64,000 bases of DNA from Thalassobius sp034670005 (GTDB lineage Bacteria > Pseudomonadota > Alphaproteobacteria > Rhodobacterales > Rhodobacteraceae): NCBI RefSeq assembly GCF_034670005.1, contig NZ_JAXMOH010000008.1, positions 120,265 to 184,264 on the forward strand. The letters are read 5' to 3'. Position 1 is the stretch's first letter, and each line of letters begins with the position of its first letter. A program made the translations under genes and the position numbers. Under the pieces are notes generated by a model, which had not been told where the DNA came from, made no database searches, and was given only the letters and a program-made list of their open reading frames with translations. Positions 15,978-24,854 of this stretch are shown piece after piece.

Positions 15978-17093
15978 TCAGGCCGGTTGGGACCGGGCCT
16001 CTGACAGCGCCTCAGGCAGTGCTTCGGCAAACAGTTTCAGGTCTTCGGGCCGTCCGGCGCTGACCCGGATGCAGCGGTTTTGCGGCGCCACGAAGGGCAT
16101 CCGCACGAACACGCCGCGCGCCACCAACCCGTCCAGCACCGCCTTGGCAAACGCCCCGTCCAGACCACAATCCACTGCCACGAAATTGGTCGCCGAAGGC
16201 AAAGCCACCAGCCCGTTTTGCGCCGCGATGCGGGCGATTTCTGCCCGCGCCGCGGCCACGTTCGCACAGGTCTGCGCCAGCCAGTTGGGATCGTTCAGCG
16301 CCGCCAATGCACCGATCTGGGCGCTGCGATTCATCCCGAAATGATTGCGGATCTTGTTGAAGCTGGTGATCAGATCGGCCGCGCCCATCGCATAGCCCAC
16401 CCGCGCCCCGGCAAGCCCGTAAGCCTTTGAAAAGGTGCGCATCCTGATCAGGCGCGGATCGTCGATATCCAGTTCGACCGCGGTGCCTTCGGGGGCGAAT
16501 TCGACATATGCCTCGTCCAGTATCAACAAGGTGTCGTCGGGCAAGTTGTCCATCGCCCGTACAATGTCTCGGCCGCTGTGCCAGCTGCCCATCGGGTTGT
16601 CGGGATTGGCCAGATAGACGATTTTCGCGCCCAGTTCCGCGGCCTTGGCAAACAGCGCCTCGGGGTCTTCGCAGTCATCCGTATAGGGAACCTTATGCAG
16701 CACGCCTCCAAAGCCCGCGACATGGTAATTGAAGGTCGGATAAGCCCCGTCCGAGGTCACCACCGCATCGCCGGGAACCACCAGCATCCGCACCAGATAT
16801 CCCAGCAACCCATCAATACCTTCGCCCACGACGATATTTTCCGGACCAATGCCATGAACCGTCGCCAACGCATCGCGCAGGTCATGACTTTCCGCATCGC
16901 CATACATCCATAAATTTGCTGCAGCGGATTGAATCGCCTCAACCGCCCGCGGCGAGGGGCCAAAGACGTTTTCATTCGCCCCCAGCCGCGCCAGAAAAGG
17001 CCGCCCCATCGCGCGTTCCTGCGCTTCGGGGCCGACAAAGGGTACGGTTGCGGGCAGACTGTTCGTCAGTTTTGTATAGCGTGGTCCTGTCAT
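15978..17093 (-). CDS. hisC: histidinol-phosphate aminotransferase-like PLP enzyme
   Basis: A 371-residue fold-type I aminotransferase of the HisC family. Family landmarks are LGANENVFGPSP near the N-terminus, YGDAESHDLRDAL, LANPDNPMGSW, LILDEAYVEFAP, and the PLP lysine in MRTFSKAYGLAGARVGYA. The C-terminal RVSAGRPEDL arginine binds the substrate carboxylate or phosphate. The open frame runs far upstream of 17093, but that part is antisense of the crotonase gene, so I take the ATG at 17091-17093. It is divergent from the crotonase gene. Many bacteria have several HisC paralogues, so aromatic amino acids or another 2-oxo acid may be the true substrate. Confidence 0.8.
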   Translation of the reverse strand: MTGPRYTKLTNSLPATVPFVGPEAQERAMGRPFLARLGANENVFGPSPRAVEAIQSAAANLWMYGDAESHDLRDALATVHGIGPENIVVGEGIDGLLGYLVRMLVVPGDAVVTSDGAYPTFNYHVAGFGGVLHKVPYTDDCEDPEALFAKAAELGAKIVYLANPDNPMGSWHSGRDIVRAMDNLPDDTLLILDEAYVEFAPEGTAVELDIDDPRLIRMRTFSKAYGLAGARVGYAMGAADLITSFNKIRNHFGMNRSAQIGALAALNDPNWLAQTCANVAAARAEIARIAAQNGLVALPSATNFVAVDCGLDGAFAKAVLDGLVARGVFVRMPFVAPQNRCIRVSAGRPEDLKLFAEALPEALSEARSQPA

Positions 17094-17210
17094 GCCGCCA
17101 GATAAACCAAAGCGGCGCGGCAGGGCAAGCGGCCTTGCGTGCCCCAACGTCTTTGTGGATTTTGGGGCCGGAACCCCGATACTGGCCGCAAACCCAGAGG
17201 AGACCTTCAG

Positions 17211-17999
17211 ATGAGCCGTGTCAGCGTAGAGATCGAAAACCACATTGCCCGGGTGACCCTGACCCGTGGTGACAAGATGAATGCCCTTGATCCCGCCATG
17301 GTCGAAGCGCTGATCGCTGCAGGCGAGGCGCTGATCGGCAATGACGACATCCGCGTGGTGGTGCTGTCGGGCGAAGGGGCGGCGTTCTGCGCCGGGCTTG
17401 ACGTGGCCAGCTTCGGTGCGCTTGCGGGTGGCGACGTGGAAGAACGGGTCATGACGCGTACCCATGGGCTTGCCAATCAATATCAGCGGGTTTCCCTTGT
17501 CTGGCGCGACGTGCCGGTGCCGGTGATTGCGGCGTTGCATGGGGTCACCTTTGGCGGTGGTATGCAGATTGCGCTGGGGGCGGATATCCGCATTGCCCAT
17601 CCCGACACCCGGTTGTCGATCATGGAAATGAAATGGGGCCTGGTGCCCGATATGGGCGGTATGGTGCTGTTGCCGCAGTTGATGCGTTCGGATGTTCTGC
17701 GTCGGCTGACCTATACCAACGATCAGATCCCGGCAGCCGAAGCACAAGTGCTGGGGCTGGTGACTGAATTGAACGAGAATCCCAAAGCCGCCGCTCTTGC
17801 CTTGGCCGAACAGATCGCCGGCAAAAGCCCGTCCGCCATACGCGCGGCCAAACGGTTGATCGCGGTGGCCGAAAGCGGCGCCTCAGAGGCCGATATTCTG
17901 CTGGCTGAAAGCCGGGAACAGACAGATTTGATTGGCAAGCCGCATCAGATGGAAGTGATCGCCGCCAATATGCAAAAACGCGCCCCGGTCTTCGACTGA
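17211..17999 (+). CDS. enoyl-CoA hydratase/isomerase family protein (crotonase)
   Basis: A 262-residue crotonase-fold protein. Oxyanion-hole segments are GEGAAFCAGLDVASFG and HGVTFGGGMQIALGAD. At the position where classical hydratases have the second catalytic glutamate, the sequence reads MKWGLVPDMGGMVLLPQ, with Asp in place of that residue, while the first glutamate region (SIMEMKWGL) is kept. It is therefore an acyl-CoA hydratase, isomerase or related enzyme rather than a proven beta-oxidation hydratase. The ATG at 17211 has AGAGGAG upstream; a longer frame adds residues unlike the family. It is divergent from the HisC-like gene with a 117-base gap. Confidence 0.78.
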   Translation: MSRVSVEIENHIARVTLTRGDKMNALDPAMVEALIAAGEALIGNDDIRVVVLSGEGAAFCAGLDVASFGALAGGDVEERVMTRTHGLANQYQRVSLVWRDVPVPVIAALHGVTFGGGMQIALGADIRIAHPDTRLSIMEMKWGLVPDMGGMVLLPQLMRSDVLRRLTYTNDQIPAAEAQVLGLVTELNENPKAAALALAEQIAGKSPSAIRAAKRLIAVAESGASEADILLAESREQTDLIGKPHQMEVIAANMQKRAPVFD

Positions 18000-18392
18000 G
18001 CGCTGGCGGAAAAATACCTGCCACGTCGCACGGGTAAAAAGGTGGCGCATCGCTGACCCGGCGATGCGTCATAGAGTCGGTTTGGGCTGTCGTCACGATC
18101 TGCTTCCCACCTATATTCAAGCTTATCCCTTGGCACCAAGGGCCGCGTCTGCCTTGGTGCAGTAAGCGCAAAAAGCTTGAAAAAAGAATGACCACTGTCT
18201 ACATTACCTTCATCGAAAATGGAGATTTTATGTCCCGGTAAAGTGGGGAGGCAGCAGTCCTCCCGATGCACAATCAACGTATAGAAACGCTGCTGGCAGT
18301 TTGTCGGTGCGGCTGTTGATTTGCGAAATCAGATATTACTGACGCTTTGCGCCCAAGCTTTGCTTGAGGCTAGGATATGAAAGTTGACTCCA
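18000..18392. other. 393-base intergenic region before rsgA
   Basis: Holds two hairpins. One at 18046-18068 (CGCATCGC/GCGATGCG, 7-base loop) may end the crotonase transcript but has no T-tract. One at 18133-18160 (GCACCAAGG/CCTTGGTGC, 10-base loop) has no obvious role. A 17-codon frame starts at 18188 after GAAAAAAG and stops at 18241; it could be a leader peptide but I see no support beyond the start. The 3' part is AT-richer and probably contains the rsgA promoter. Confidence 0.5.
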
Positions 18393-19469
18393 ATGACACG
18401 GGACTATTCCAAGTTCCTTCCGTTTGATGCGAAAAACGGGACACCGACACGACAATTCACGATACTCGAAACCCTTGGCTGGCAGCCTTATTTTGCGCAA
18501 CAGATCAGCGTGGATGAGCTGGCCGCGACACCCCCTGTCCGCATCGTCGAAGTGCATCGCAATGCGCTTCATATCATCGGGGATAATATCGACCAGACAA
18601 TCCCGCCGCTGCCCGATGTAACCGTGGGGGATTGGCTGTTGCTTAATTCGGCGAACCCTCACTCGAGCCGTGCTCTTGAACGAAAAAGCCTTGTGAAGCG
18701 TCGTGCACCGGGCACGGATCGTCAGATTCAGCTGATTGCAGCCAATATCGATACGGCGTTCATCGTTTCTTCGTGCAATCAGGATTTCAACGTTGCGCGC
18801 CTTGAACGCTATATTGCATTGGCGTTGGAGGCTGAAATCACTCCGGTAATCGTTTTGACCAAAGCTGACCTGGCGACTGCGACGCAGGCTTACATTGAGG
18901 AAGCAAAGGCGATTTCAGAACTGGTGCCCGTTATTGCCCTTGATGCCCGTGGCGATGAGCCGACCGGGAAACTGGCGCAGTGGTGCAAACCCGGAAAAAC
19001 AGTTGCGTTTCTGGGCTCGTCCGGGGTCGGAAAATCCACTTTGACCAATGCTTTGATCGGTACCCGGTCGATTGCAACCCAAGCCATCCGAGAAGATGAT
19101 GACAAGGGCCGTCATACGACAACCCGCAGGCATTTGCACATCGTTCCGGGTGGTTGCCTGGTCCTTGATACACCGGGTATGCGGGAGTTGCAGTTGACGG
19201 ATGCAGCATCCGGCATTGAGGATCTTTTTGCCGACCTTCACGAACTTTCCACCCGCTGCCGGTTTAACGATTGCCAGCATCGGGAAGAACCTGGATGCGC
19301 AATCCTGGCGGCCATTGAAGATGGCACTATCAACGAGGGGCGGTTGGCGCGATGGCGCAAGCTGATGGCAGAGGATGCATTCAATTCCTCCAGCCTTGCA
19401 GAACGTAAATCCAAGGATAAACAGCTGGGCAAGATGATCCGCCAATTCAAAAAGCAAAACAGGAAATGA
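18393..19469 (+). CDS. rsgA: ribosome small subunit-dependent GTPase A
   Basis: A 358-residue circularly permuted GTPase that assists late 30S subunit maturation. An N-terminal OB-fold is followed by the permuted G motifs: TKAD (G4), then FLGSSGVGKSTLTNAL (G1) and LDTPGMREL (G3). A C-terminal zinc-binding region shows the spaced Cys and His residues CRFNDCQHREEPGC. I take ATG 18393 (protein begins MTRDYSKFLP), which fits family starts. A TTG at 18384 with AGGA eight bases upstream is a real alternative and would add three residues. Confidence 0.92.
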   Translation: MTRDYSKFLPFDAKNGTPTRQFTILETLGWQPYFAQQISVDELAATPPVRIVEVHRNALHIIGDNIDQTIPPLPDVTVGDWLLLNSANPHSSRALERKSLVKRRAPGTDRQIQLIAANIDTAFIVSSCNQDFNVARLERYIALALEAEITPVIVLTKADLATATQAYIEEAKAISELVPVIALDARGDEPTGKLAQWCKPGKTVAFLGSSGVGKSTLTNALIGTRSIATQAIREDDDKGRHTTTRRHLHIVPGGCLVLDTPGMRELQLTDAASGIEDLFADLHELSTRCRFNDCQHREEPGCAILAAIEDGTINEGRLARWRKLMAEDAFNSSSLAERKSKDKQLGKMIRQFKKQNRK

Positions 19470-19480
19470 GGCGGAAACAA

Positions 19481-19672
19481 TGATCAGAGGATACCGAAAG
19501 AACGACAGAGACGCCTTGATTGAAGCTGGGAAAAGCGAATGCGCTGGCCCATCTCTTTTGCCTGCACAATATCTATCTTCCCAAAGCCGAAACATCGGTC
19601 GTGCAAGGCAAGGGGCGGCCGATTGGCTTTGTTGCCCTGATCGGCAATGAATTGGCGGTGCCAACGGCATAA
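19481..19672 (+). pseudogene. degraded GNAT N-acetyltransferase
   Basis: The first frame reads MIRGYRKNDRDALIEA, a typical GNAT N-terminus. After a shift of frame the sequence reads KANALAHLF and then NIYLPKAETSVVQGKGRPIG followed by FVALIGNELAV, before TAA. These blocks occur in the same order in intact small GNAT acetyltransferases, but here about 20 residues between them are gone, the frame is broken, and the whole acetyl-CoA-binding C-terminal half is missing. The remnant is followed at once by the valS terminator. Confidence 0.65.
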
Positions 19673-19705
19673 AAAAATGGAAGGCACGTTGAAAACGTGC
19701 CTTCC
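19671..19705 (-). terminator. intrinsic terminator of valS
   Basis: An 11-base-pair stem (GGAAGGCACGT with ACGTGCCTTCC, 5-base loop) at 19679-19705. On the minus strand it is followed by a run of T (complement of AAAAAAAT at 19671-19678), which fits an intrinsic terminator for valS, whose stop lies 47 bases upstream. On the plus strand only A residues precede it. Confidence 0.85.
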
Positions 19706-19751
19706 TGCTATTTGCGAGAGGTCCAAATGTGCCGTTGGGATGACCCTGCGA

Positions 19752-22700
19752 TCAGCCCAGTTCGGCCAGGCGTGCCAACGCCGCTTTCAGCTTGGCTTCT
19801 TCCTCTTCCCGCGCGGCCAGATTGGCGCGGGTTTCCTCGACCACCTCTTCCGGCGCGCTTGCGGCGAATTTGGGGTTGTTGAGGCGCCCGCGCAGCCCGC
19901 CCAGTTCCTTGGCCAGCTTGCCCAGCGTCTTTTCCAGCCGCGCTTTTTCCCCATCAATGTCGATGATGTCGGCCAGCGGCAGGCCAAAGGACCCACCCTC
20001 AACCGCCACGGTGATGCACCCTTTGGGGAACTCCGCCACCTCGGTCAGACTGTCGATCCGCGCCAGCCGCTTGATCAGGACCTCGTTATGGGCCCAGGCC
20101 GCCTTGCCTGCATCGTCGAGCGCACTGACCAGCATCGGGACATGCAGGCCGGCCGGCACATGCATCTGCGCCCGGGCCGAGCGGACCTCCTCGATCAGAG
20201 CAATCACCCAGTTCATTTCCCGATCGGCCGCTGTGTCGACCATTTCGGCTGCCGCGTAGCTGGGCCAACCGGCATGAACCAACATTTTGGCGCGGGTGCC
20301 GGTGGCGCCCCACAGTTCCTCGGTGATGAAAGGCATGATCGGATGCAACAGGATCAGGCACTGATCCAGCACCCAGCCCATCACCTTTTGGGTCTCTGCC
20401 TTGGCGGTCTCATCCTCGCCTTGTAGCAGAGGCTTGGAAAACTCGACATACCAGTCACAGACCTTGCCCCAGACGAAGGCATAAAGCGCCTGTGCCGCAT
20501 CGTTGAAGCGGTAAGCCTCCAGCGCCGCGTCCACCTCTTCGCGGACCTTGGCGACCTCGCCGATGATCCATTTGTTTACCGTGGCCGTTGCTGCCGGAAT
20601 CTCCGCCGCAGGCGCGCCAGCCTCGTAGACGCCGTTCATTTCGGCGAACCGGGTGGCGTTCCAGATCTTGGTGCCGAAATTGCGATACCCGGCGATCCGC
20701 TGCATGTCGAGTTTCAGAACACCGCCAAGCGACGCCATCGCCGCATTGGTGAAACGCAACGCGTCGGCGCCGTATTCGTCGATGATATCCAGCGGGTCGA
20801 CCACGTTGCCGGTCGACTTGGACATCTTCTTGCCCTTGGCATCGCGCACCAGCCCGTGCAGGTAAACCGTATCGAACGGGATTTCGTCCACCACGGCCAG
20901 CTGCATCATCATCATCCGCGCCACCCAGAAGAACAGGATGTCCTGCCCGGTGATCAACACGTTGGTCGGGAAATAGCGCTTCAGTTCCTCGGTATCTTCT
21001 GGCCAGCCCAGCGTGCCGATAGGCCAAAGTCCCGAGCTGAACCAAGTGTCCAGCACGTCAGGATCGCGCCAGACCGGGTAGACCAGCTTGGTCGGGTCCT
21101 GATCGACGGCGTAGTGGCCCAGGCTTTCGGCCAGCTTGTGGATCGCTTCATGCTTGTCGGCGACCTCGATCACCGCGGCGTGGTTCAGCGGCGCCGGGAT
21201 ATCGGCGTTGTCATCGAGGAATTTCGCGATGACACCCTCGAAATCGGCGGCGCAGTGATGCACGTCGCCGGCATGCAGCATGCCGCCTTCGTTCAAGAGC
21301 CGGCCCAGTTCGACCAGGTCCAGGTCGCCATTGCCTTCGTCGTCTTTGAAATCCGGCGCGCTCAGGTCCAGCCCGTACCAGACCGGGATCTGGTGGCCCC
21401 ACCACAGTTGGCGCGAAATACACCACGGTTCGATATTGTCAAGCCAGTGGTAATAGGTCTTCTCGCCGCTTTCGGGCAGGATCTTCACCGTGCCGTCGCG
21501 CACCTTGTCCAGCGCCGGGCCGACGATCTTGTCGGTGTCGACGAACCACTGGTCGGTCAGCATCGGTTCGATCACCACCTTGGACCGGTCGCCGAAGGGC
21601 TGCATGATCAGCTTGCTTTCGACGAAGGGCGCTTCCTGGCCTTCCTCGTCCCGCATCGTCACGGCAAGGTCGGCTTCGTTGATATCCTCGATCACCGCCT
21701 TTCGGGCGTCGAACCGGTCCATGCCGCGGTATTTTTCCGGCACCAGATTCAGCGCATCGACCTCGATCTCGGTCGTCTCGGACCCTTCGGCGATTTCGCG
21801 GGCACGCTTGACCGCCTCGTCATAGGGCAGCCCGTCGGCGCGCATCGCGCCCTTGGTGTCCATCAACCGGTACATCGGCAGCTTGCCGCGCTTGGCGACC
21901 TGATAGTCGTTGAAATCATGCGCGCCGGTGATCTTCACCGCGCCAGAGCCAAAATCGGGATCGGGATAGTCGTCGGTGATGATCGGGATCAGGCGGTCGC
22001 AAAGCGGCAGATGCACCATCTTGCCCACGATAGGCGCGTAACGTTCGTCATCGGGATGCACCGCGACCGCGCCGTCGCCCAGCATGGTTTCGGGCCGGGT
22101 GGTGGCGATGGAAATGTAATCGCGTGTCTCGCGCAGGGTGACCTTTCCGTCCTCGTCCTTCTCGACATATTCGTAAGTCTCGCCATCGGCCAGGCGGTAT
22201 TTGAAATGCCACATATGGCCGTTTACTTCGACATTCTCGACCTCGAGATCGGAAATCGCGGTTTCGAAATGCGGGTCCCAGTTGACCAGCCGCTTACCGC
22301 GATAGATCAGCCCCTTGCGGTACATCTCGACGAAGACCTTGATCACGGCGTCGTGGAAATTGCCCTCTTCGCCCGCCGGCGCGCCCTCGGCACCTGACAT
22401 GGTGAAGGCGTTGCGCGACCAGTCGCAGGATGCGCCGAGGCGCTTCAACTGCTCGACAATCGTGCCGCCCGACTGTGCTTTCCATTCCCATACTTTTTCG
22501 AGGAAGGCCTCGCGCCCCAGTTCGGCACGCGACGGTTCCTGGTTCTTGGCCAGCTCGCGTTCCACCACCATCTGGGTGGCGATGCCGGCATGGTCCTGAC
22601 CGGGCTGCCACAGCGTGTCGAACCCTTGCATTCGTTTCCAGCGGATCAGGATGTCCTGCAACGTGTTGTTGAAGGCATGACCCATATGCAGAACGCCGGT

Positions 22701-22844
22701 GACATTCGGCGGCGGGATCATGATGCAGAAGCTCGACGCCCCCGGTTTCGCATTGGCTCCGGCTTTGAAGCAGCCCGCCTTTTCCCAGGCCGCGTAAAGG
22801 CGGCTTTCCGCTTCGGCCGCATTGAAGGTCTTTTCCATCGCCAT
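19752..22844 (-). CDS. valS: valyl-tRNA synthetase
   Basis: A class I aminoacyl-tRNA synthetase of 1030 residues. The HIGH-type motif is in PPPNVTGVLHMGHAFNNTL (about residues 44-62) and KMSKS is in GKKMSKSTGNVVDP. A CP1 editing domain lies between them, the anticodon-binding helical domain follows, and the C-terminus is the ValRS coiled-coil arm (KARLEKTLGKLAKELGGLRG and EEEAKLKAALARLAELG). I take the ATG at 22842-22844 (MAMEKTFN); an open extension upstream has no family similarity. It ends at a strong terminator. Confidence 0.95.
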   Translation of the reverse strand: MAMEKTFNAAEAESRLYAAWEKAGCFKAGANAKPGASSFCIMIPPPNVTGVLHMGHAFNNTLQDILIRWKRMQGFDTLWQPGQDHAGIATQMVVERELAKNQEPSRAELGREAFLEKVWEWKAQSGGTIVEQLKRLGASCDWSRNAFTMSGAEGAPAGEEGNFHDAVIKVFVEMYRKGLIYRGKRLVNWDPHFETAISDLEVENVEVNGHMWHFKYRLADGETYEYVEKDEDGKVTLRETRDYISIATTRPETMLGDGAVAVHPDDERYAPIVGKMVHLPLCDRLIPIITDDYPDPDFGSGAVKITGAHDFNDYQVAKRGKLPMYRLMDTKGAMRADGLPYDEAVKRAREIAEGSETTEIEVDALNLVPEKYRGMDRFDARKAVIEDINEADLAVTMRDEEGQEAPFVESKLIMQPFGDRSKVVIEPMLTDQWFVDTDKIVGPALDKVRDGTVKILPESGEKTYYHWLDNIEPWCISRQLWWGHQIPVWYGLDLSAPDFKDDEGNGDLDLVELGRLLNEGGMLHAGDVHHCAADFEGVIAKFLDDNADIPAPLNHAAVIEVADKHEAIHKLAESLGHYAVDQDPTKLVYPVWRDPDVLDTWFSSGLWPIGTLGWPEDTEELKRYFPTNVLITGQDILFFWVARMMMMQLAVVDEIPFDTVYLHGLVRDAKGKKMSKSTGNVVDPLDIIDEYGADALRFTNAAMASLGGVLKLDMQRIAGYRNFGTKIWNATRFAEMNGVYEAGAPAAEIPAATATVNKWIIGEVAKVREEVDAALEAYRFNDAAQALYAFVWGKVCDWYVEFSKPLLQGEDETAKAETQKVMGWVLDQCLILLHPIMPFITEELWGATGTRAKMLVHAGWPSYAAAEMVDTAADREMNWVIALIEEVRSARAQMHVPAGLHVPMLVSALDDAGKAAWAHNEVLIKRLARIDSLTEVAEFPKGCITVAVEGGSFGLPLADIIDIDGEKARLEKTLGKLAKELGGLRGRLNNPKFAASAPEEVVEETRANLAAREEEEAKLKAALARLAELG

Positions 22845-23030
22845 GATCCATGAACTCGCGTCAGATTTCGTTGCCCCCCGTCTATCGAATTGGTCGGGAA
22901 AGGAAAAGCGGTTATCAGACAGAGCGCGCCTGCAGCGCACGCAGATTTATCGTGCCTCTGGCCTTTGGCCATCGCCCCGGGATCGCCTTCGGTGGGCATA
23001 TCTGGGGAACGGTGAAAACACTGAAACCTG

Positions 23031-23079
23031 TGTTTCTTCTTGGGTGAAATACTCCGGGGGTTTGGGGGCTGGCCCCCAA
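23031..23079 (+). repeat. ACTCCGGGGG intergenic element, copy 1
   Basis: TTTCTTCTTGG, a few bases, then AAATACTCCGGGGG, followed by a G/C hairpin (TTGGGGGC/GCCCCCAA). The same arrangement occurs at 30615 and 36577. This copy lies between the lrp 3' end and the valS start. Confidence 0.65.
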
Positions 23080-23127
23080 TGCGCGCGTCAGCGCAAGACC
23101 TGACTGCGCCATGGCGCAGACATTTTC

Positions 23128-23559
23128 TCAGCCACGGTCGATCTTGGTGCTAAGCTGGATCAAGCTTTCGGAGCTTCTCACCCCCTTGGCATCGCCGATC
23201 CGGTCCAGGGTGTCGTCAAGGTCTTCTGTGGTGCGGGCACTGAGTTCCACGATCATGTCAAACCGGCCGCTGGTTGTATGCACCCGGACCACGTTGGACA
23301 ACGATTTCAGCCGCGCCAGCACCGCCGGACCAGATCGCGGTTCGATTGACAATAATGCCGTCGCCTTCAGTTGGGGGACGGATTTCCGCCCCAGCCGCAG
23401 GGTATAGCCTGTGATGGTGCCATTGGTTTCCAGCCGGTCAATCCGGGACTGCACGGTGGTGCGGGCAAGCCCCAGCTTGCGGGCCAAAGCGGTGACCGGC
23501 ATCCGGGCATTTTCGGCCAGTAGGGCCAGCAGGGCGGTGTCAATTTCGTCATTTTGCAT
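23128..23559 (-). CDS. Lrp/AsnC family transcriptional regulator
   Basis: A 143-residue regulator with an N-terminal winged helix-turn-helix (IDTALLALLAENARMPVTAL then ARKLGLARTTVQSRIDRLE) and a C-terminal RAM/AsnC ligand-binding domain (VVRVHTTSGRFDMIVEL). Family members form octamer rings and respond to amino acids. It is divergent from a PLP decarboxylase gene, with a 24-base dyad in the 104-base gap. The arrangement suggests it controls that decarboxylase, perhaps in response to ornithine, lysine or a related amino acid. Confidence 0.9.
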   Translation of the reverse strand: MQNDEIDTALLALLAENARMPVTALARKLGLARTTVQSRIDRLETNGTITGYTLRLGRKSVPQLKATALLSIEPRSGPAVLARLKSLSNVVRVHTTSGRFDMIVELSARTTEDLDDTLDRIGDAKGVRSSESLIQLSTKIDRG

Positions 23560-23572
23560 TGCTCGACTATGA

Positions 23573-23596
23573 AATTGACGAAAGAAAGAGTCAATT
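23573..23596. promoter_or_regulatory. dyad in the lrp/decarboxylase divergent promoter
   Basis: AATTGAC and GTCAATT form a 7-base inverted repeat with 10 bases between, 14 bases upstream of the lrp ATG. Lrp/AsnC proteins bind dyads of about this size and usually repress their own gene. I infer an operator for the adjacent regulator. Confidence 0.5.
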
Positions 23597-23663
23597 CAGG
23601 CGAACTTACCGGCAATTCTGGCACCTCTTCGGGGGATAGTGCGCAAAAACAGCGAGGTATTTC

Positions 23664-24794
23664 ATGCGTCCCGATCCCCATTGGCTGTCGCCCCGGCGAC
23701 ATTTGCATCGTATCCAGCCCGACTCCGCAGTGATGTATTTCAGTCCTGTCACCCTGCAACAGCAGGCGCATCGGTTTCTCGACGGGTTCCCGGGATTGGT
23801 CAGCTACGCGGTCAAGGCCAATCCGGACGAGGCGGTCCTGGTCAATCTGGTCGCCGCCGGGATCACCGTCTTCGATGTCGCCTCTCCGGCGGAAATGGCG
23901 GCGGTGCGGGCGGTGTGCCCCGACGCGGTATTGCATTATAACAATCCGGTCCGTTCACCCGCCGAGGTGGCGGCGGCAGCGGAATTCGGGATCGCCTCGG
24001 CATCGGTCGATTGCCCGCGCGAACTGGACAAGCTTGCGGTGTTGGGCGGGGATCTGGAAATCAGCGTCCGGCTGGCCTTGCCGGTCAAGGGGGCAGCCTA
24101 TGATTTCGGGGCGAAATTCGGGGTTGGTCCGGCTCAGGCGGTGGCGTTGTTGCGGCAGGTTGCCGCGCGTGGGTATCGTCCGGCACTGACCTTTCATCCT
24201 GGCACCCAATGCGCGGCACCCGAAGCGTGGGAAGCTTATATCACGGCGGCTGCCGATGTGGCGCGCCGTGCCGGGGTGGTCATCGACCGGCTCAATGTTG
24301 GCGGCGGCTTTGCCTCGCATCGGGCCGGCGCCGCACCCGATCTGAGCCGGATATTCGATCGAATCAGCCAGGTCGCCTGTGCGGTTTTCGACCCGGTTCC
24401 TCAATTGGTTTGCGAACCTGGCCGGGCAATGGTGGCCGAGGCGTTCAGCCTTGCCGCCCGGGTCAAGGCGATGCGGAGCGATGGTTCGGTTTTTCTTAAT
24501 GACGGAATTTATGGCGCATTGTCGGAACTGCGCGACATGAGCGGGCTGGACCGACTGCGCTGCTTTGCGCCTGATGGAGAAGCCCGCAGCGGCCGCCCGG
24601 TGTCGCGCATTCTGTTCGGGCCAACCTGCGACAGTCTGGACCGGCTGCCCGACCCATTCGCATTACCCGATGATCTGCAAGAAGGCGATTATATCCTGTT
24701 CGACGGGATGGGGGCTTATTCGATGGCGCTGGCCACCCGGTTCAACGGCTATGGGCCGACACAATCTGTCACCGTTGCGTCACTTGACGGTTGA
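23664..24794 (+). CDS. type III PLP-dependent decarboxylase (ornithine/lysine/DAP decarboxylase family)
   Basis: A 376-residue alanine-racemase-fold decarboxylase. The PLP lysine is in LVSYAVKANPDEAVL, the glycine loop that holds the phosphate is LNVGGGFASHR, and the catalytic cysteine region is ILFGPTCDSLDRLPDP. The C-terminal FDGMGAYSMAL tyrosine contributes to the second active site of the dimer. The CDSLD pattern is that of ornithine or lysine decarboxylases, which make putrescine or cadaverine, rather than LysA. A divergent Lrp-type regulator lies upstream, and a molybdenum hydroxylase gene follows after 60 bases. The substrate is not settled. Confidence 0.85.
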   Translation: MRPDPHWLSPRRHLHRIQPDSAVMYFSPVTLQQQAHRFLDGFPGLVSYAVKANPDEAVLVNLVAAGITVFDVASPAEMAAVRAVCPDAVLHYNNPVRSPAEVAAAAEFGIASASVDCPRELDKLAVLGGDLEISVRLALPVKGAAYDFGAKFGVGPAQAVALLRQVAARGYRPALTFHPGTQCAAPEAWEAYITAAADVARRAGVVIDRLNVGGGFASHRAGAAPDLSRIFDRISQVACAVFDPVPQLVCEPGRAMVAEAFSLAARVKAMRSDGSVFLNDGIYGALSELRDMSGLDRLRCFAPDGEARSGRPVSRILFGPTCDSLDRLPDPFALPDDLQEGDYILFDGMGAYSMALATRFNGYGPTQSVTVASLDG

Positions 24795-24854
24795 AGGGCT
24801 GGACACTCGGCGACGGCGGGTTACTCTGCGCTCCAAACACCACAAAGCGAGGGC

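Noticed and set aside
17094..17747. N-terminal extension of the HisC-like protein
   Set aside because: This part of the frame is the antisense of the crotonase gene and has no aminotransferase similarity; the family start is at 17093.
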